In this document: positions 11,488 to 23,309 of the stretch, in pieces | How the letters are laid out: every line of letters starts with the position of its first letter | Position numbering within the stretch: the stretch's first letter is position 1 | DNA from: Epichloe hybrida | Lineage: Eukaryota > Ascomycota > Sordariomycetes > Hypocreales > Clavicipitaceae | Reading direction: 5' to 3' | DNA length: 64,000 nt | Assembly: GCA_019022495.1 (NCBI GenBank) | Contig: JAFEKR010000003.1 | Location: 310,001-374,000 of the forward strand | The notes under the pieces: model-generated | Told to the model about the DNA's origin: nothing | Seen by the model: only the letters and a program-made list of their open reading frames with translations | Databases searched by the model: none | Translations under genes and position numbers: made by a program

Positions 11488-12410
11488 ATGACTGCATCGT
11501 CTGATCCTCAGGCTCAACTGGCCCCTTTGCCCAGGGCAGACGGATCCGCCTCTTTCTCGTATTGCGGATATGCCGTGACAGCGGCCGTCAATGGACCAGT
11601 TGAGGCGCCACGACGTGATGAGAATCCCTTTGAGGCCTTGGTCGATGTCGTTGTGAGACCAGCAGCGGGCGTTGGGGGTATGCATGGACTCCTTCAATCT
11701 CCTAGAACTTGTCTTTCTTGTTGATGCAATGTACCCACGGCTGATGCCATGATGCAGGCACCGCAGAAAGACAGCTTGAAACCATCTTACAAGCCGCCCT
11801 CCGGCAGCTGATTCCTGTGCGAAACTTCGCCCGGTGCATGATCCAGGTCACACTCCAGGTGCTGGAGACGCCGGGAAATGCCTACCAAAACGAGAAGCTG
11901 GTCCAGGCTCAACTGGTGAGATGAATTTTCTCAATGTCCTAGCTTGATTGTCGAGGCATGTGCTCTGACCACGTCTCTCATTAGAACATTGCCATCATAC
12001 CAGCTTTATTGCACGCGGCAGTTTTGGGCCTCCTAACTGCTGCTGTTCCTCTCAAAACTATAGCAGTAGCGACGACACTTGCCATTGCAGCAGACAACAG
12101 CAGTCTTATCGTTGAGCCCAGCACAGAGGAGGCCGTCAAAGCCAAGTCCATTCATGCCCTGGCATTCACACCTGACGATGAACTCCTGCTGGCAGAGAGC
12201 TCGGGGTCTTTCTCGGTGGGAGATTGGGACAGGATACTTGAGACGGGACAACGTATATGCTGCCAGGATCAAGGTTCAGGACTTGACGCTTCTATGTCGG
12301 GAGCTAACGTCGAGTTGTCAATCAGCATGAAGTCATTCATCCGATCAGTCATGGAAACGAAAACCGCTGCAGAACTTCACTGGAAATGGTGCTCGAAGAC
12401 TAATGGGTGA
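11488..12410 (+). CDS. RRP46: exosome complex component Rrp46
   Basis: Non-catalytic RNase PH-type subunit of the nuclear and cytoplasmic RNA exosome ring, which processes rRNA and degrades RNA in the 3'-5' direction. Three exons: 11488-11677, 11758-11915 and 11985-12410, giving 257 residues with consistent phases. Introns start GTATGC and GTGAGA and end GCAG and TTAG. The RNase PH fold is visible: SYCGYAVTAAVNGPVEAPRRDE near the N terminus, VDVVVRPAAGVGGTAERQLE at the first junction, then FARCMIQVTLQVLETPGNAYQ, and a C-terminal half with ALLHAAVLGLLTAAVPLKTIAVAT. As in eukaryotic Rrp46, phosphorolytic active-site arginines are not all evident, consistent with a structural role. Length is typical for the fungal family. 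Confidence 0.9.
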
Positions 12411-14182
12411 AAATTCCGTCCAACCATAAAGGTGCAGGTCAGATATGATGCATAGATGCATTCCATAGGCATACGCTCCTCTGTTGTGCTGGGAGATACC
12501 TTTCATCGCCCGCGCAAGACTGGATGAAGGTCCATCAAGATGTGGCAAGGTGTCAGCTTTCATGAAAGCAAGCAAAATTTGCCGCTCGGTCATGATAGCG
12601 TTGGCTTGGGGTTGATGACAGACGAGGTTTTGCTCTACCAGTGAACGGTGCCCAGCGCGAGTAATATTGGCTTGGGACCCTGGCGTGGTGTTTGCCGCGG
12701 AGGCAGTCGCTTGTATCATCATGGCCCTCGGGTCATTATCCCTATGTAGGACTTGTTTAGGAATGACGGCGGGCGCACCAGGCAAGGGACAACTCTTGAC
12801 TCGTGGCCCCAACAAGGAGGAAGCCAGCATGTGAAATGTGCATCATATGTAGGTAGGCCTGATAAAACTTCCATTGAAACAATGCAATGCAGAGCTGTGG
12901 TGTCGCTTAATACTAATCACACAGACAGAAACCTGCAAATTTGTGCAATAAAAGTCTCATGCTTGTGGCTGGGCAGAAGCATCGTACACACAGTAGGAGG
13001 AGTACGTAGGAGGAAGCTCCCAACGGTAAGGGGCCGGGCCCTGAAACCTGTTTGACCAGCATTGACCCCCCCTATTATTATATTATTATAGTTGAAGTTG
13101 GTCCACAACAGGCCCATTCCAAGGCGGCGAGCCCGGATTAGCGAGTAGTCGACGGACGTAAGAGGTCTAAGAGCAACAAGCTGATACAGCGGCCTTGTCC
13201 GCTGCGGGCTGGAAAACATGCAAAAGAAAGAAAAGAGGATTATGTGTTCCGGCCACTTTGACATATAAATACGCTTCCTTCCCTATGGTCCGAGTAGATG
13301 GGACGACTTAGACGACTTGTGTGTATCATTGGCCGCCGCGCGTCGTTAATCATTGTTCTTGGCACGCTTTGTAGTTCTTTGCGAGTAGCCGTTTGCGGCA
13401 CCTGTGCAGTCCGGGTCGTTCCTGCCTTCATTAGTCGCTGCTACCTTCTGCTTCATCGCTCTGTCCATCGCTCTGTCCTCGAACCTGTCCAAAGGATCTC
13501 CTCTTTTCTTCCCTGCATCTTTGTCCTCGAGAAATCGTCACCTTTCGACACCTGGCGAGGAGGTGGTGCAGCTTACCATCTGATGACTTTTGACGCCACG
13601 GGCAGCCTTGTTCTGCGGCCTGCGATACTCAAAGCCTTCGGCTCTCGATTCTCAGTACCAACTCAACAGCTACAGCTGTCGGCGACACAGGCACACGTTG
13701 CCGTGCTGTGTACCGAGTAGCACAGTACGTCATGAATGAAATCCTCCATCCAAGAATGAAAGAGGCGGCATGGCCAGCTTGACATGCGCCAGGCATATTT
13801 TGCCCATTTGCCAAACTTCTGCCCAAGTCAATACATTCCCTGCCATGCCGTGCTACCCAATTCCGACGTGATGCTGACCATATTATCCGACAAAGCAGGC
13901 GGCGGTCCGGCTGTCTAGATCTCGGCGGCGAAAGTAAATCTGAGAAGTCTGGCCAAGCCCGCAAGCCCCTGGACTTGTCCCCTTTCCCGTCCAGCGCGGC
14001 TTAATACGACTTGCACGTCATTGCCAAATTCCGTGGACTGTTTTTTTTTGCAAACTCCGTTTTCAAACTCCGTTGCCGACACCCAGTACCAGTTTCCGAA
14101 ACACCCCCCCTCCCACCCCCTTCGCTGTCCCAGGTGGCCACCACGCCATCAGACCCGAACCCGTCCACGCATTCCGATCGGT
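12411..14182. other. intergenic interval, no convincing gene
   Basis: Several 100-160 codon open frames occur (for example 12345-12830 minus and 13298-13720 plus), but they overlap each other or RRP46 and show no family resemblance. A TTATTA tract lies near 13075-13092. The final 200 bases are the leader of the NAD kinase gene and include C-rich and T-rich tracts. Confidence 0.45.
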
Positions 14183-16009
14183 ATGACCTCCGAGGCACTC
14201 TCGTCACCTACGGCGCTCCACCCAGCCATCGGTGGAAGTGACAGCCATTTTGCCATCAAGAATAATAATAACAAGGTTGTCGACCTCGACCGCCCGAAAA
14301 CTTTCAGCGCTGCACACAGTCTATCAATCAACACATCCAAGGCTACCTGTTCTGCAGACGACCCGTGTATACCATTTACTGCTGTGCCGGCTCTGGGTGG
14401 CGGATCTTCCGATTCACTCACCTCGGAATCGCATCGCGGCTGGCCTTTGGTGCCTCAGTCTGCATCATCTCGGGCACCGAATCTCGGTCATCGACGCAGT
14501 GCCCCTTCTTGCGACTCCATTCCTCGCCAGACCATCATCAAGGCACTGGCATCCTTTGCGCGAAAAGGACGGCCTGAGGCTCTTCCACTCGAAAACATGT
14601 TATCGAAACAAAACAGCGACGCTCCCGGCTCCGCCGCTTCCTCACAGATGCTGGCGGATGCGCTGCAAGACTTGGCCCGAAAACAAGCCACACCAACATC
14701 GGCCTTTGCGGCAATGCAATCGCCATGTTTCTATCACCAAAGATTTGACGACGCCGTTGATATTGATAAGATTCTCGATGAGATAAAAAACGACCAGTCC
14801 ATGTCGCATTCGAGATTGGTTCAAACAGCCACTGGTGTCCGCGAGGTTTCTAAACAACTACAGCGACGCCCTATAAAGCGAGCCGTGAGAAATGTCATGA
14901 TAGTCACCAAAGCCCGAGATCACCAGCTTGTGTACTTGACTCGTGAGCTTGCCACGTGGCTCCTGCGCACTCCTCGATATGGTTCTGACCTGGGAGTCAA
15001 TGTGTATGTCGACGCCAAACTGCGCAGCTCAAAGCGCTTCGATGCGCACGGCATCGTGGCTGAAAATCCTCGTTTCGAGCATATGCTGAAATATTGGACA
15101 CCAGACTTATGCTGGAATCAGCCGGAGAAATTCGATCTCGTCCTCACCCTGGGTGGGGATGGCACTGTCCTCTTCACATCTTGGCTATTCCAACGCGTTG
15201 TCCCTCCAGTACTCTCTTTCAGTCTTGGAAGCCTAGGGTTCATGACTACCTTTGAGTTTGACAAGTACAGGCCGCATCTCGGTCGTGTCATGGGCGATGA
15301 TGGCATGAAGATCAATTTGCGCATGCGCTTCACATGCACCGTCTGGAGACATGACACCCAAACCGGACATGGGGAGGAGGGAGAGCAATTCGAGGTGCTC
15401 AATGAGCTTGTGATTGACCGAGGGCCGTCGCCTTATGTATCCAATCTGGAACTGTACGGCGACGGTGAGCTCCTCACGGTTGTTCAGGCTGATGGATGCA
15501 TCTTTTCCACGCCAACCGGCTCAACGGCATATTCACTATCGGCTGGAGGATCGCTTGTCCATCCCGATATTCCCGCCATCTTATTGACACCCATCTGCCC
15601 ACATACGCTGTCCTTTCGACCTATGGTTCTGTCGGACACTATGGCCTTGAGGGTTGCGGTACCTCGAAATTCCAGAGCGACAGCTTACTGCGCCTTTGAC
15701 GGCAAAGGCCGTATTGAACTTCGACAGGGCGACTATGTCACCATTACTGCATCGCAGTATCCCTTTCCCACGGTGACACGAACAGATACAGAGTGGTTTG
15801 ACAGCGTCAGCCGGACGCTGAGATGGAATGTCCGTGCTGCCGCGCAGAAGCCATTTGACCCCGATGGGGCATCAGATGGTATGGTCTCGCAAGCCGGAGA
15901 CGACGCCGTAAGATGGGACATTGACACGGATAGCGCTTACTATCCCAGCGAAGAGGCGAGTGTCAGTGCAAGTCCTGTTAGACGACAAATGAGCCTGCTG
16001 GATTTGTAA
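14183..16009 (+). CDS. NAD kinase (ATP-NAD kinase, Utr1-type)
   Basis: Phosphorylates NAD+ (in some family members NADH) to NADP(H) with ATP, supplying the cofactor for reductive biosynthesis. Single exon; the ATG at 14183 gives 608 residues. The frame stays open further upstream but has no earlier ATG. Residues 1 to about 215 are Ser/Pro-rich and poorly conserved, which is usual for fungal NAD kinases and may be regulatory. The catalytic domain shows LVLTLGGDGTVLF with GGDG at residues 324-327, LSFSLGSLGFMTTFEF, the NE-containing LNELVIDRGPSPYVSNLELY, and TPTGSTAYSLSAGGS with the conserved nucleotide-binding loop. It ends in an acidic, Ser-rich tail. No mitochondrial presequence is apparent, so a cytosolic enzyme is likely. 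Confidence in family is very high. Confidence 0.95.
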   Translation: MTSEALSSPTALHPAIGGSDSHFAIKNNNNKVVDLDRPKTFSAAHSLSINTSKATCSADDPCIPFTAVPALGGGSSDSLTSESHRGWPLVPQSASSRAPNLGHRRSAPSCDSIPRQTIIKALASFARKGRPEALPLENMLSKQNSDAPGSAASSQMLADALQDLARKQATPTSAFAAMQSPCFYHQRFDDAVDIDKILDEIKNDQSMSHSRLVQTATGVREVSKQLQRRPIKRAVRNVMIVTKARDHQLVYLTRELATWLLRTPRYGSDLGVNVYVDAKLRSSKRFDAHGIVAENPRFEHMLKYWTPDLCWNQPEKFDLVLTLGGDGTVLFTSWLFQRVVPPVLSFSLGSLGFMTTFEFDKYRPHLGRVMGDDGMKINLRMRFTCTVWRHDTQTGHGEEGEQFEVLNELVIDRGPSPYVSNLELYGDGELLTVVQADGCIFSTPTGSTAYSLSAGGSLVHPDIPAILLTPICPHTLSFRPMVLSDTMALRVAVPRNSRATAYCAFDGKGRIELRQGDYVTITASQYPFPTVTRTDTEWFDSVSRTLRWNVRAAAQKPFDPDGASDGMVSQAGDDAVRWDIDTDSAYYPSEEASVSASPVRRQMSLLDL

Positions 16010-16788
16010 AATATACAGCGGATACGAATCTGCTTGACGAATCAAACACTGATCAAGTTGGAAGGCTGATCAAAAGCCACTTGTTGTACAAAGCTTTTGG
16101 GGACAACATGAGGGGAGGCGATGGATAATGACGTATTTATTAGGGCTTTTCAAGGCCAGATATTAGACGTGTCACGCATCAAAGTCGAGCCTTTTCCTTT
16201 TTTCGTCCCTTTTTTTTCTTTTCCTACAACTCAATCACAGCGGAATTGATGAATAACATGAGTTTATTTTTTTTAGATGAGAAATCTTCCAAGAGTTCGC
16301 ATCACATGTCACGGACGATCAAGTCATTTGTGGTTTCTTCGGCAAGCAGACGCCAGGGTTGTCAAACCCCCCGAATATCAGCATCAGCAGCGGAAACATG
16401 GAGCAGAAGGACAGTCACAAGAGATAAAACTACTGCAGTTCCGAAAGAGATTTGTGTAAATAGAGGCTCATGAACAATGTACTATTGACATTTCAGATGT
16501 TTTTTTTGGAAAAAAAAAAAAAAAAACCACGGCCGGAAGTGTCATTCCGCGCCATCGCCACTGATTTTCACGCGTTGCATCGCGTCCCCCACGACTTGAT
16601 CGGACATGGAACAAATGGAATAAAACATGGACACTGCAACTCCTGTTGGATCCATGGCGAGCATGGTAAAATACAGCCATTGGTTGACTACCCAGGTATC
16701 AGATTCTGTACATTATAGCATGAGAACAAGACTTTTTGAAACAATTCATCATGAGAGAGATTTTTCGTCAGGTTCCGTCTTCTTCCCA
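16010..16788. other. convergent 3' region
   Basis: Separates the NAD kinase (plus) from the homeobox gene (minus), so it contains two 3' ends and no promoter is expected. It has T-rich tracts around 16195-16220 and an A-run at about 16510-16526 that may relate to polyadenylation. No gene is seen. Confidence 0.5.
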
Positions 16789-18929
16789 TCAACGCCAGGC
16801 TCCTTGGCTAAGGGACAGGAGGCCGGCTACGCAGTCCATGTCTGGTTTTTTACTGGGACTGACTTCGCCGCGCATGAACTTCTCGACGTCGTCCTCTCGG
16901 GACTTGTTCTTCTTGGGACTGCCGTCTTCAAAGATGTCAATGGTGGAGTTGGCCTTGGAAGAGCCGAGGGGGCGGGAGGGTGCAGTGTGAGAGCGGCTTG
17001 CTAGCATGGATGAGACGTTGTGGCCGCGTAGGGCGCGTCCGAGGCGTCGCGGGTTGAAGGGAGAGGGCTTGATGACAGCTGAGCCGGCGGGGAGGGGACG
17101 TCGACGATGGCCTTCTTGTTGAGGGTGGCCGGTCTCGTCGGGACTCCAGTTCTCCTTGTCCGAGTCTGTGGGGGAAACGAGCATGGATACTTTGACTTTG
17201 CCGTCTGGGTTGGCGTTTGGTTTCGCTAGATCTGTATCGAGCACGGTGGTGGTGGTGGTGGTGGGGGGGGTTTCCAGACGGGCAAATGTCGAACTGCTTC
17301 GGCTGAGTTTGGCCTTTTTCGCTTGATGCGGTTGTTGAGGTCGAGACAGGGACGCGTTGCGCTTTGTCGAACTAGGCTGGAGAATGCCGCTGGATGATCG
17401 AAGTAGACTGATGGCGGCAATGGCGGAGCCGTTGGATTCGTGCTCAGCCTGGGCTGTCAGCTCGTCGCGTCTCTCGGAATCGGCACACGATTCCCATGCT
17501 TGGACGTCTCTAGAGCGGCCGCGGGCAAGCCGCGGTGGCAGTGAGCTTGTTAGGGCAGAGATGGGCGGTAGGGTGATGCTTGGTAAAGCACTGTGACTAC
17601 GTGACAGACTTCCTCGTGGCCGAGGTGACACGCGAGATGAAGCTGCAGATGGTGTCCTTGACGGCGGGCCCCGTGAAGGAGAGGCTTGGCCAGAAACCAG
17701 TTCAGCCTTGCCTTCAAGTGATAGTGAGAGTCGTACTTGGGACTGTGACTTGCTCTGGGCATTGTACGTCTTGTCCGACGAGCAAGATGATGGCGGGAAA
17801 GGATCCAGTCTACGAGAGAAACCTCAGTTAGTACTGACGGGGCTTCCCAAAAGAACGAAGCCAATTAGGAGGGGGGTTTCGCGAATGAAAGCAAACCGAC
17901 CTCGGGGAATCATCGCCGCCACGACCCAAGGACGAGGGTGTTGAAAACGAACTGCCCAGGTTCCAGCGATTGGCGAGATATCCAACCGAATTAGAAAACG
18001 AGTGAGACATGGACTCGAAGCCCTTCTCTGATTTCTGCGAAGACGGTAATTCTTGGCTTTGACTCAGCGACGGCGACGTGCCGTGGTGTCTGGGCGTGAC
18101 AATGGCAGCACTCGAGTACGAGTACGAGCGACCAAGCTCGGGTCTCGTGTGAGTAAACAGAGGCGAAACGGGCCCTTGATCGACGGGGCGTGCGGCAGGA
18201 TCCGAAGACGGGAACGACCGGTCGGCCGGTTCAATATTGACCATGGTACTGCGAGAAGAGACTGGGTCGGAGGATATATGGTGCATGCCACCGAAGCGAA
18301 GAGCGGCAAGTTCCTCGGGGGATAAAGGACGTGATTTCCTGCGGTCATTTTGTCGGCGGTTCTGGAACCAGATCTGCCCGTGTTGCAAAAGGATGTTTTT
18401 AGTCCTGCTTGATTCTCCAACATTGGAAACCATCTCAATAACACATAGACACGTGTTTGAGCCCGTTTCACCGTACGCATGGTAGCTTACCTGGACTTCC
18501 TTGTCATTAAGCGAGACACGATCCACGACCTCTTGACGCGCCTGCTTGTCCGGCTTCGGGTTACTGTGGTACGCATCTTCCAGAACCATTTTGTCCTTGG
18601 CACTACATGGATGTGGGAAAACAAGTTTGTCAGCCGCGGGGCTCAAATCCCTCTGTTCGAGTATAGTATAAGAAAATATTGACGAAAAGAAGAAGAAAAT
18701 AGAGGAGCAATGGTAAGTCTAAAAGACTGAGCTTTCTAGCCATGGGTGGGTATCAAACATACGCAGTTCGCTTCCTCTTGCCCTTGTGATGCTTCTCCAT
18801 GTCTGCACCGAGGGTCGACACGTCATCCCCGAGGGACTGAAGTGAAGTTATCGAGGAGCCATGTTGGCTCGGCGGGCTAGCCTGCGGTAGCTGCTCGCGA
18901 GGCGTCGTCGGCGAAGTAATTGTCGACAT
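16789..18929 (-). CDS. homeobox transcription factor, Yox1-like
   Basis: DNA-binding regulator with a homeodomain near the N terminus. Four exons: 18929-18763, 18602-18491, 18373-17901 and 17809-16789, giving 590 residues with consistent phases. The homeodomain is split by two introns: it starts KRKRTAAKDKMVLEDAYHSN, passes through VVDRVSLNDKEVQ, and finishes with the recognition helix IWFQNRRQNDRRK. The KEVQ-IWFQNRRQ pattern resembles fungal Yox1/Yhp1-type proteins, but orthology is inferred. The remainder is Ser/Pro-rich and disordered, with a C-terminal region containing DSDKENWSPDE and several SP sites that suggest kinase control. The third intron has an unusual donor (GTCGGT) but a perfect TACTAAC branch site before its CGTAG acceptor. 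Divergent upstream DNA spans 2.3 kb. Confidence 0.85.
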
Positions 18930-21219
18930 TTGGAGACGCGGGAGGCGAGGAGGAAAGAGAAATCGAGTCGGGGTGTTGGTGTTACGACGCGGGATGCATT
19001 ACTGTCGGGCAGTGTTTGGTTGTTTATCTTTTCCCCAATGGCCTTGGGAGAGACAGAAAAATAAAGATGAAAGAGGACGATGGATACTAGGGATCAAGGC
19101 GAAAGAGGCGGAGGAGCATTGAAGAAAAGAAAAGTCGTGTTGTCGCGCAGAAGCGTCGTGCGTGCAAGTCGTGTGCAGTCGTGGACCGCGGACGTGGAGT
19201 TTGGGACGGGGTCTGCTAGGAATGAGCAAGGAATACGGATACAAGGGCCGGATGTATGTACACGAATGGCTGGGATGATACTGGGATGATAAATAGAGCA
19301 GAGTCGTGGCCCGAAGACGAAACCATTTAGGAAGCGGGCCTCGGCTGGGGTGTGGGGAAGGGGTGCGCGCATCGCGACGAGCCCAGCTTTTTTTGTTGTT
19401 TTTTTTCCTTCTTTTTTTTTCTCTTCTGTTTTCTTGCCTACGTACATAACTAGACCACTTGGGAAACCCGACTTCGAATTCTGCCGTCAGCAGGGCAGAG
19501 AAGAATCCTTTTTTTGTAACTTGACGGCCAAGATGATTATTCCACGGAATCGAACTTGTCCTGCCGAGTTGCCCATCCACAGACTCCTCGCGCCTGTGGA
19601 GCCGGTGGAGCTGGTGTTGCCGCTGCGCGCAAATCAAGTCGCGCCCTCGAACGATGCCATGTCCCAAAGAGGAAACATGTCAACACGCGTCGCACGTCCA
19701 GAACCCGTCAGAGTGAGACTTTATGCCAAACACCACGAAAAATACCATTTAAACTCGACAAGCTCCATGAAAAAGCAAACCGCAGCGCATTGCGGGCCCG
19801 TCCACCAAGTTTCTGTTTCTATTTACCCGCTCTATTTGTCTCTGGTGCCACGCGCGTTGGGTCGGTCCTGGAGACCCGGCAGGCCGGCTGCCCATCGCGA
19901 GGTTTTTTTTTTTTTTTTTTAACATACACATGGCGGCTGGGGAATCGGACTGGGAAATGTTGGTGGCTTTCAAATTTGCGGTGAGATCGATTTCGTACGT
20001 TTATAGTTACGCTCCCAGCCTCATCCGTCCAGCGCGTCCTAAACTCACCACTTTGCTGCCTGGTGTCTTCCATTCCGACATGCCTCAATGTCCGGCAATC
20101 CATGTTCTGTTCCTTCCACATCCCGCTCCACCCCATCTGCCGCTATTCAAACACATGAGCATGCGGCTTGGATAAGAGATGCTCTATCCTTTACTTATCC
20201 CTTTATTTTCCCACATGTCTGTCTGCCCTGCAGTTCTGGGCCCCCGCCTTGCCGTCTTGATGGACGCGACGCGGCCCAACTCACACGCCCCCCTCCCATG
20301 CTTTTCCATCTCCATCTCCATCTCCATCTCCATCCCCATCTCCATCCTCATTCAACCAAGGGCCCAGCCCATCAAACATGGCAAGTCAGCCTCAGACCAT
20401 TCCCGTCGTACCAGCTCGGATGTTTAAATTGAATTGCATCCTTGGCCAAACGTCTTGATGGGCGACCTATTGGAAGGTGTCACTTGAGCTCCTAGCTTGT
20501 ATTTGTTATTGTTGCCCGCGTTAATGGTCCTTTTTTGTTTGCAAACAATGAGTGGCCCCACAAACACCACGTATCTGACATTGGCCAACCCAAATGTCAT
20601 CATCAGAAGGTTCATTTCGCCCCATGCGAGGCCTTCTTCATGCACAAAATCAATTGATTTCAGGCCGAATTCCACTGCAGCGTCGATGGACACTGTAAAA
20701 CAATGATGAGGAGACCACGATTCATTCAATTTGATACGCGCACAACTGCATCGCATCGGGTACCCGGCGAAACGCTGCCGTATCTCCAGGGTAGGCATCA
20801 CTGGTCAGCATCTTGACACAATCCTTTTCACTGGGCGTTGCAAAGCCGTGATGTCACATTCCTCACCCGTCATCTGATGCTTCGCCACAAACCATGCACA
20901 CTTCACAAGAGACCGCATGTTCCTGGCCCGGCGAGAGTTATTTTCAAAGTGTAGTCTAACTAATGTATTGCTGCTCTTGTTCAGCAGCGATGCCGCGATG
21001 CCGCGATGCCGCCATGTTTGCCCTAACCGAGGCATTATGGGCAAGAGTCTGCCCTCTCCAATCACGCTCTTTAAAACTTAAGAATTCCCGTTCCTTTATT
21101 CATAAATAGTCATCTCGGCCGCTCAAGGGCCAACCTCAGTAGACGACGACAGCTGATCTTAGCTGGGCCACGTCGTAATTCCTCCGACAAATGCATTATC
21201 CCACAGAGGACGAGACCAT
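18930..21219. other. upstream region of homeobox gene and 3' flank of Ran
   Basis: About 2.3 kb without a supported gene. It contains T-rich tracts near 19387-19430, a long T-run at about 19902-19920 and a CCATCT simple repeat at 20306-20346. Open frames of 100-220 codons here are driven by these tracts and have no recognisable content. Confidence 0.45.
20306..20346. repeat. CCATCT simple repeat
   Basis: About six imperfect copies of a CCATCT hexamer in noncoding DNA. Ordinary microsatellite. Confidence 0.8.
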
Positions 21220-22228
21220 TTACAAGTCATCGTCGGAAAGCTCACCAGGAAGAGGTTGAGCAGCGGCAGTCTCCATCTCCTTGCGATACTCAGCCATGAG
21301 GGCCTCGTCGACCTGAGCAGTGGGGGGGGCCAGAGCGGGAGCAGCAACGAACTCCTAAATGTTTGTCAGTAATTGCGGTGATATCTTGAGCTAGAGGAAC
21401 TCAAGCCATCCAGAGGAGCGATTCGTACCAGAGCAGGGTTGCCAACCAGCTTACGGGCCAACCAGAGGAAGGGCTTCTCGAAGTTGTAGTTGGACTTGGC
21501 AGAAATGTCGTAGTATTGAAGATTCTTCTTGCGGTGGAAGGTAATAGTCTTTGCCTTGACCTTGCGCTCCTTCACGTCAACCTTGTTGCCGCAGAGGACG
21601 ATGGGAATGTTCTCGCAAACACGGACCAAGTCACCTGTCGATTGTTAGAACTCATTTGGAGGTCAAGATTGTCCTCTCTACTTGGTAGGATGGGGTGGAA
21701 CGTACGGTGCCAGGCGGGAACATTTTTGTAGGTGATACGGGAAGTGACGTCGAACATGATGATACCGCACTGGCCGTTGATGTAGTATCCATCACGGAGA
21801 CCACCGAACTTCTCCTGACCAGCGGTATCCCAAACATCGAACTGAATCTGACCGAAGTTCTGAAGCGAGGGTTAGTGACATCGTCGATGAACAAGGAATG
21901 GCGAACGGATCGTGTCACTCACGGTGGTGAAGCCGAGAGGGTGAACGTCGACTCCAAGAGTGGCAATGTACTTCTTCTCGAATTCGCCAGTCAAGTGGCG
22001 CTTGACAAAGGTGGTCTATAGCGAATTGATCGTTAGTATAACTTCATTTCTGGTTTCCCCTCACGGCGTTGGTTGATGGGTAGGCGGGGGTAGGCAACAT
22101 CGCATCTCCCGACAGTGGCCGAGTGAAGAGACGTATGACACGGGCTATCGTAATGTCAAACCAACCTTTCCGGTACCACCATCACCGACAAGCACGAGCT
22201 TGAAAGTGGGAGTGGTCTGCTCAGCCAT
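21220..22228 (-). CDS. GTP-binding nuclear protein Ran (Gsp1/Spi1)
   Basis: Small GTPase that sets the direction of nucleocytoplasmic transport and helps spindle and envelope assembly. Five exons: 22228-22166, 22015-21923, 21859-21706, 21634-21429 and 21354-21220. They give exactly 216 residues, the standard Ran length. Motifs are intact: P-loop GDGGTGKT (split by intron 1), switch [23 protein letters not shown] and ISAKSNYNF. It ends in the acidic tail GELSDDDL that contacts Ran-binding proteins, and lacks a prenylation cysteine as expected. A probable extra intron in the 5' leader runs from about 22440 to 22284 (donor GTACTG, acceptor TTTTAG with GCTAACG before it). Very high confidence. 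Confidence 0.97.
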
Positions 22229-23309
22229 ACTTGTGATTCGAATTCGTCCCGAGCGAGAAAAAGTGATGTAAACAAGCGGGGTGCTAAAAGAACGGCGTTA
22301 GCCAACTGACGGCGGCGGCAGCAGTTTGCGAGACAGAAGAGGAAAACAAAATAAAACAGAGATATAGTCGGAATGCGGAGAGCGTGATCCCGACCTCGAG
22401 ATTGATGGCAATGGATGTGAATCGAGCGGGTTGACAGTACCTTTCTGAGGTCTCACTGACGTGGGATGTGGTTCAAGTGATGAACTTGCACAAGGTCGGT
22501 CAGCATGATGGAAGGGCGGCGGGGAACTTCTTGGGCCAGGGCAGACCAAAAAAGCGAAAAATTCAATCTGCTGGGGGGGGTGGGCCCATGCACGTGATAT
22601 GTGTGCATGGGTCCATTCCAATCAAACTTCGCACAATTCGGATACGTCAACTGGTCGGTCACCGCTTCCAAATACACGGCGACGGTAAATTCAATAAATC
22701 TGTTCCATACCTCAGCTAGTCGACCTTCATACTTCAATAGCGACTGAAAGACAAAAACCTGCGTGTCGAGCTGCCAGTGAATCCCGGGTGCCGTGAGCAC
22801 TATTTATACTGCATTTGGGCACGGGCAGATGCGTCAGAGTAATGTCATGCAACCCAGACCGGACTTGTTAGGCGCAGACAGCCAGGTGCCCAGCTTTCCA
22901 TTGCTCTGGCGCTATGCAAGGCTTATTATCGTTGGTAGCGCCGCAACAATCTTGACTCCAAAATGCCACCTCATGCGACCTCATGCGATGCCTGAAACCG
23001 GGACAAGGTGCACCCAAAAAGGCAAGGAAGGACATGACGATGTCGGGCGCCACGCTGTGCCCAATCTACATGTAGCTGCTCCTGTCTTGATGACAAATCC
23101 GCAAGGCTACCTACCTACCTACCTGCCTGCCAGCTGCAACGGCTGCCTAAAACGGGCCAAATGTCATTTTCAGTAAACCTCCCCTCCCCCAGTCTCTAGT
23201 TTTTTGCTACTGCATCCGCTTCTATTGCAGCCTTGCGGGGGAATTCCAACTTGCAAGGTCTCGACTTGTAGCAAAGTTGAAAGTAAGACACAATACATGA
23301 CTTTTCTTA
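22229..23309. other. Ran promoter and leader; 3' flank of NAS2
   Basis: Holds the Ran 5' leader with a probable leader intron (22284-22440), upstream promoter sequence, and a short tetranucleotide run of CTAC/CTGC type near 23107-23130. No coding gene was seen. Confidence 0.5.

Noticed and set aside
12345..12830. 161-codon minus-strand frame next to RRP46
   Set aside because: Overlaps the RRP46 3' end, lacks resemblance to any family and has no promoter or splice support.
13298..13720. 140-codon plus-strand frame
   Set aside because: Hydrophobic start is suggestive of a leader, but composition and the rest of the frame look random and there is no supporting signal.
18999..19922. Overlapping 190-222 codon frames on both strands
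   Set aside because: They owe their length to poly-T/poly-A and AAG-type tracts upstream of the homeobox gene.
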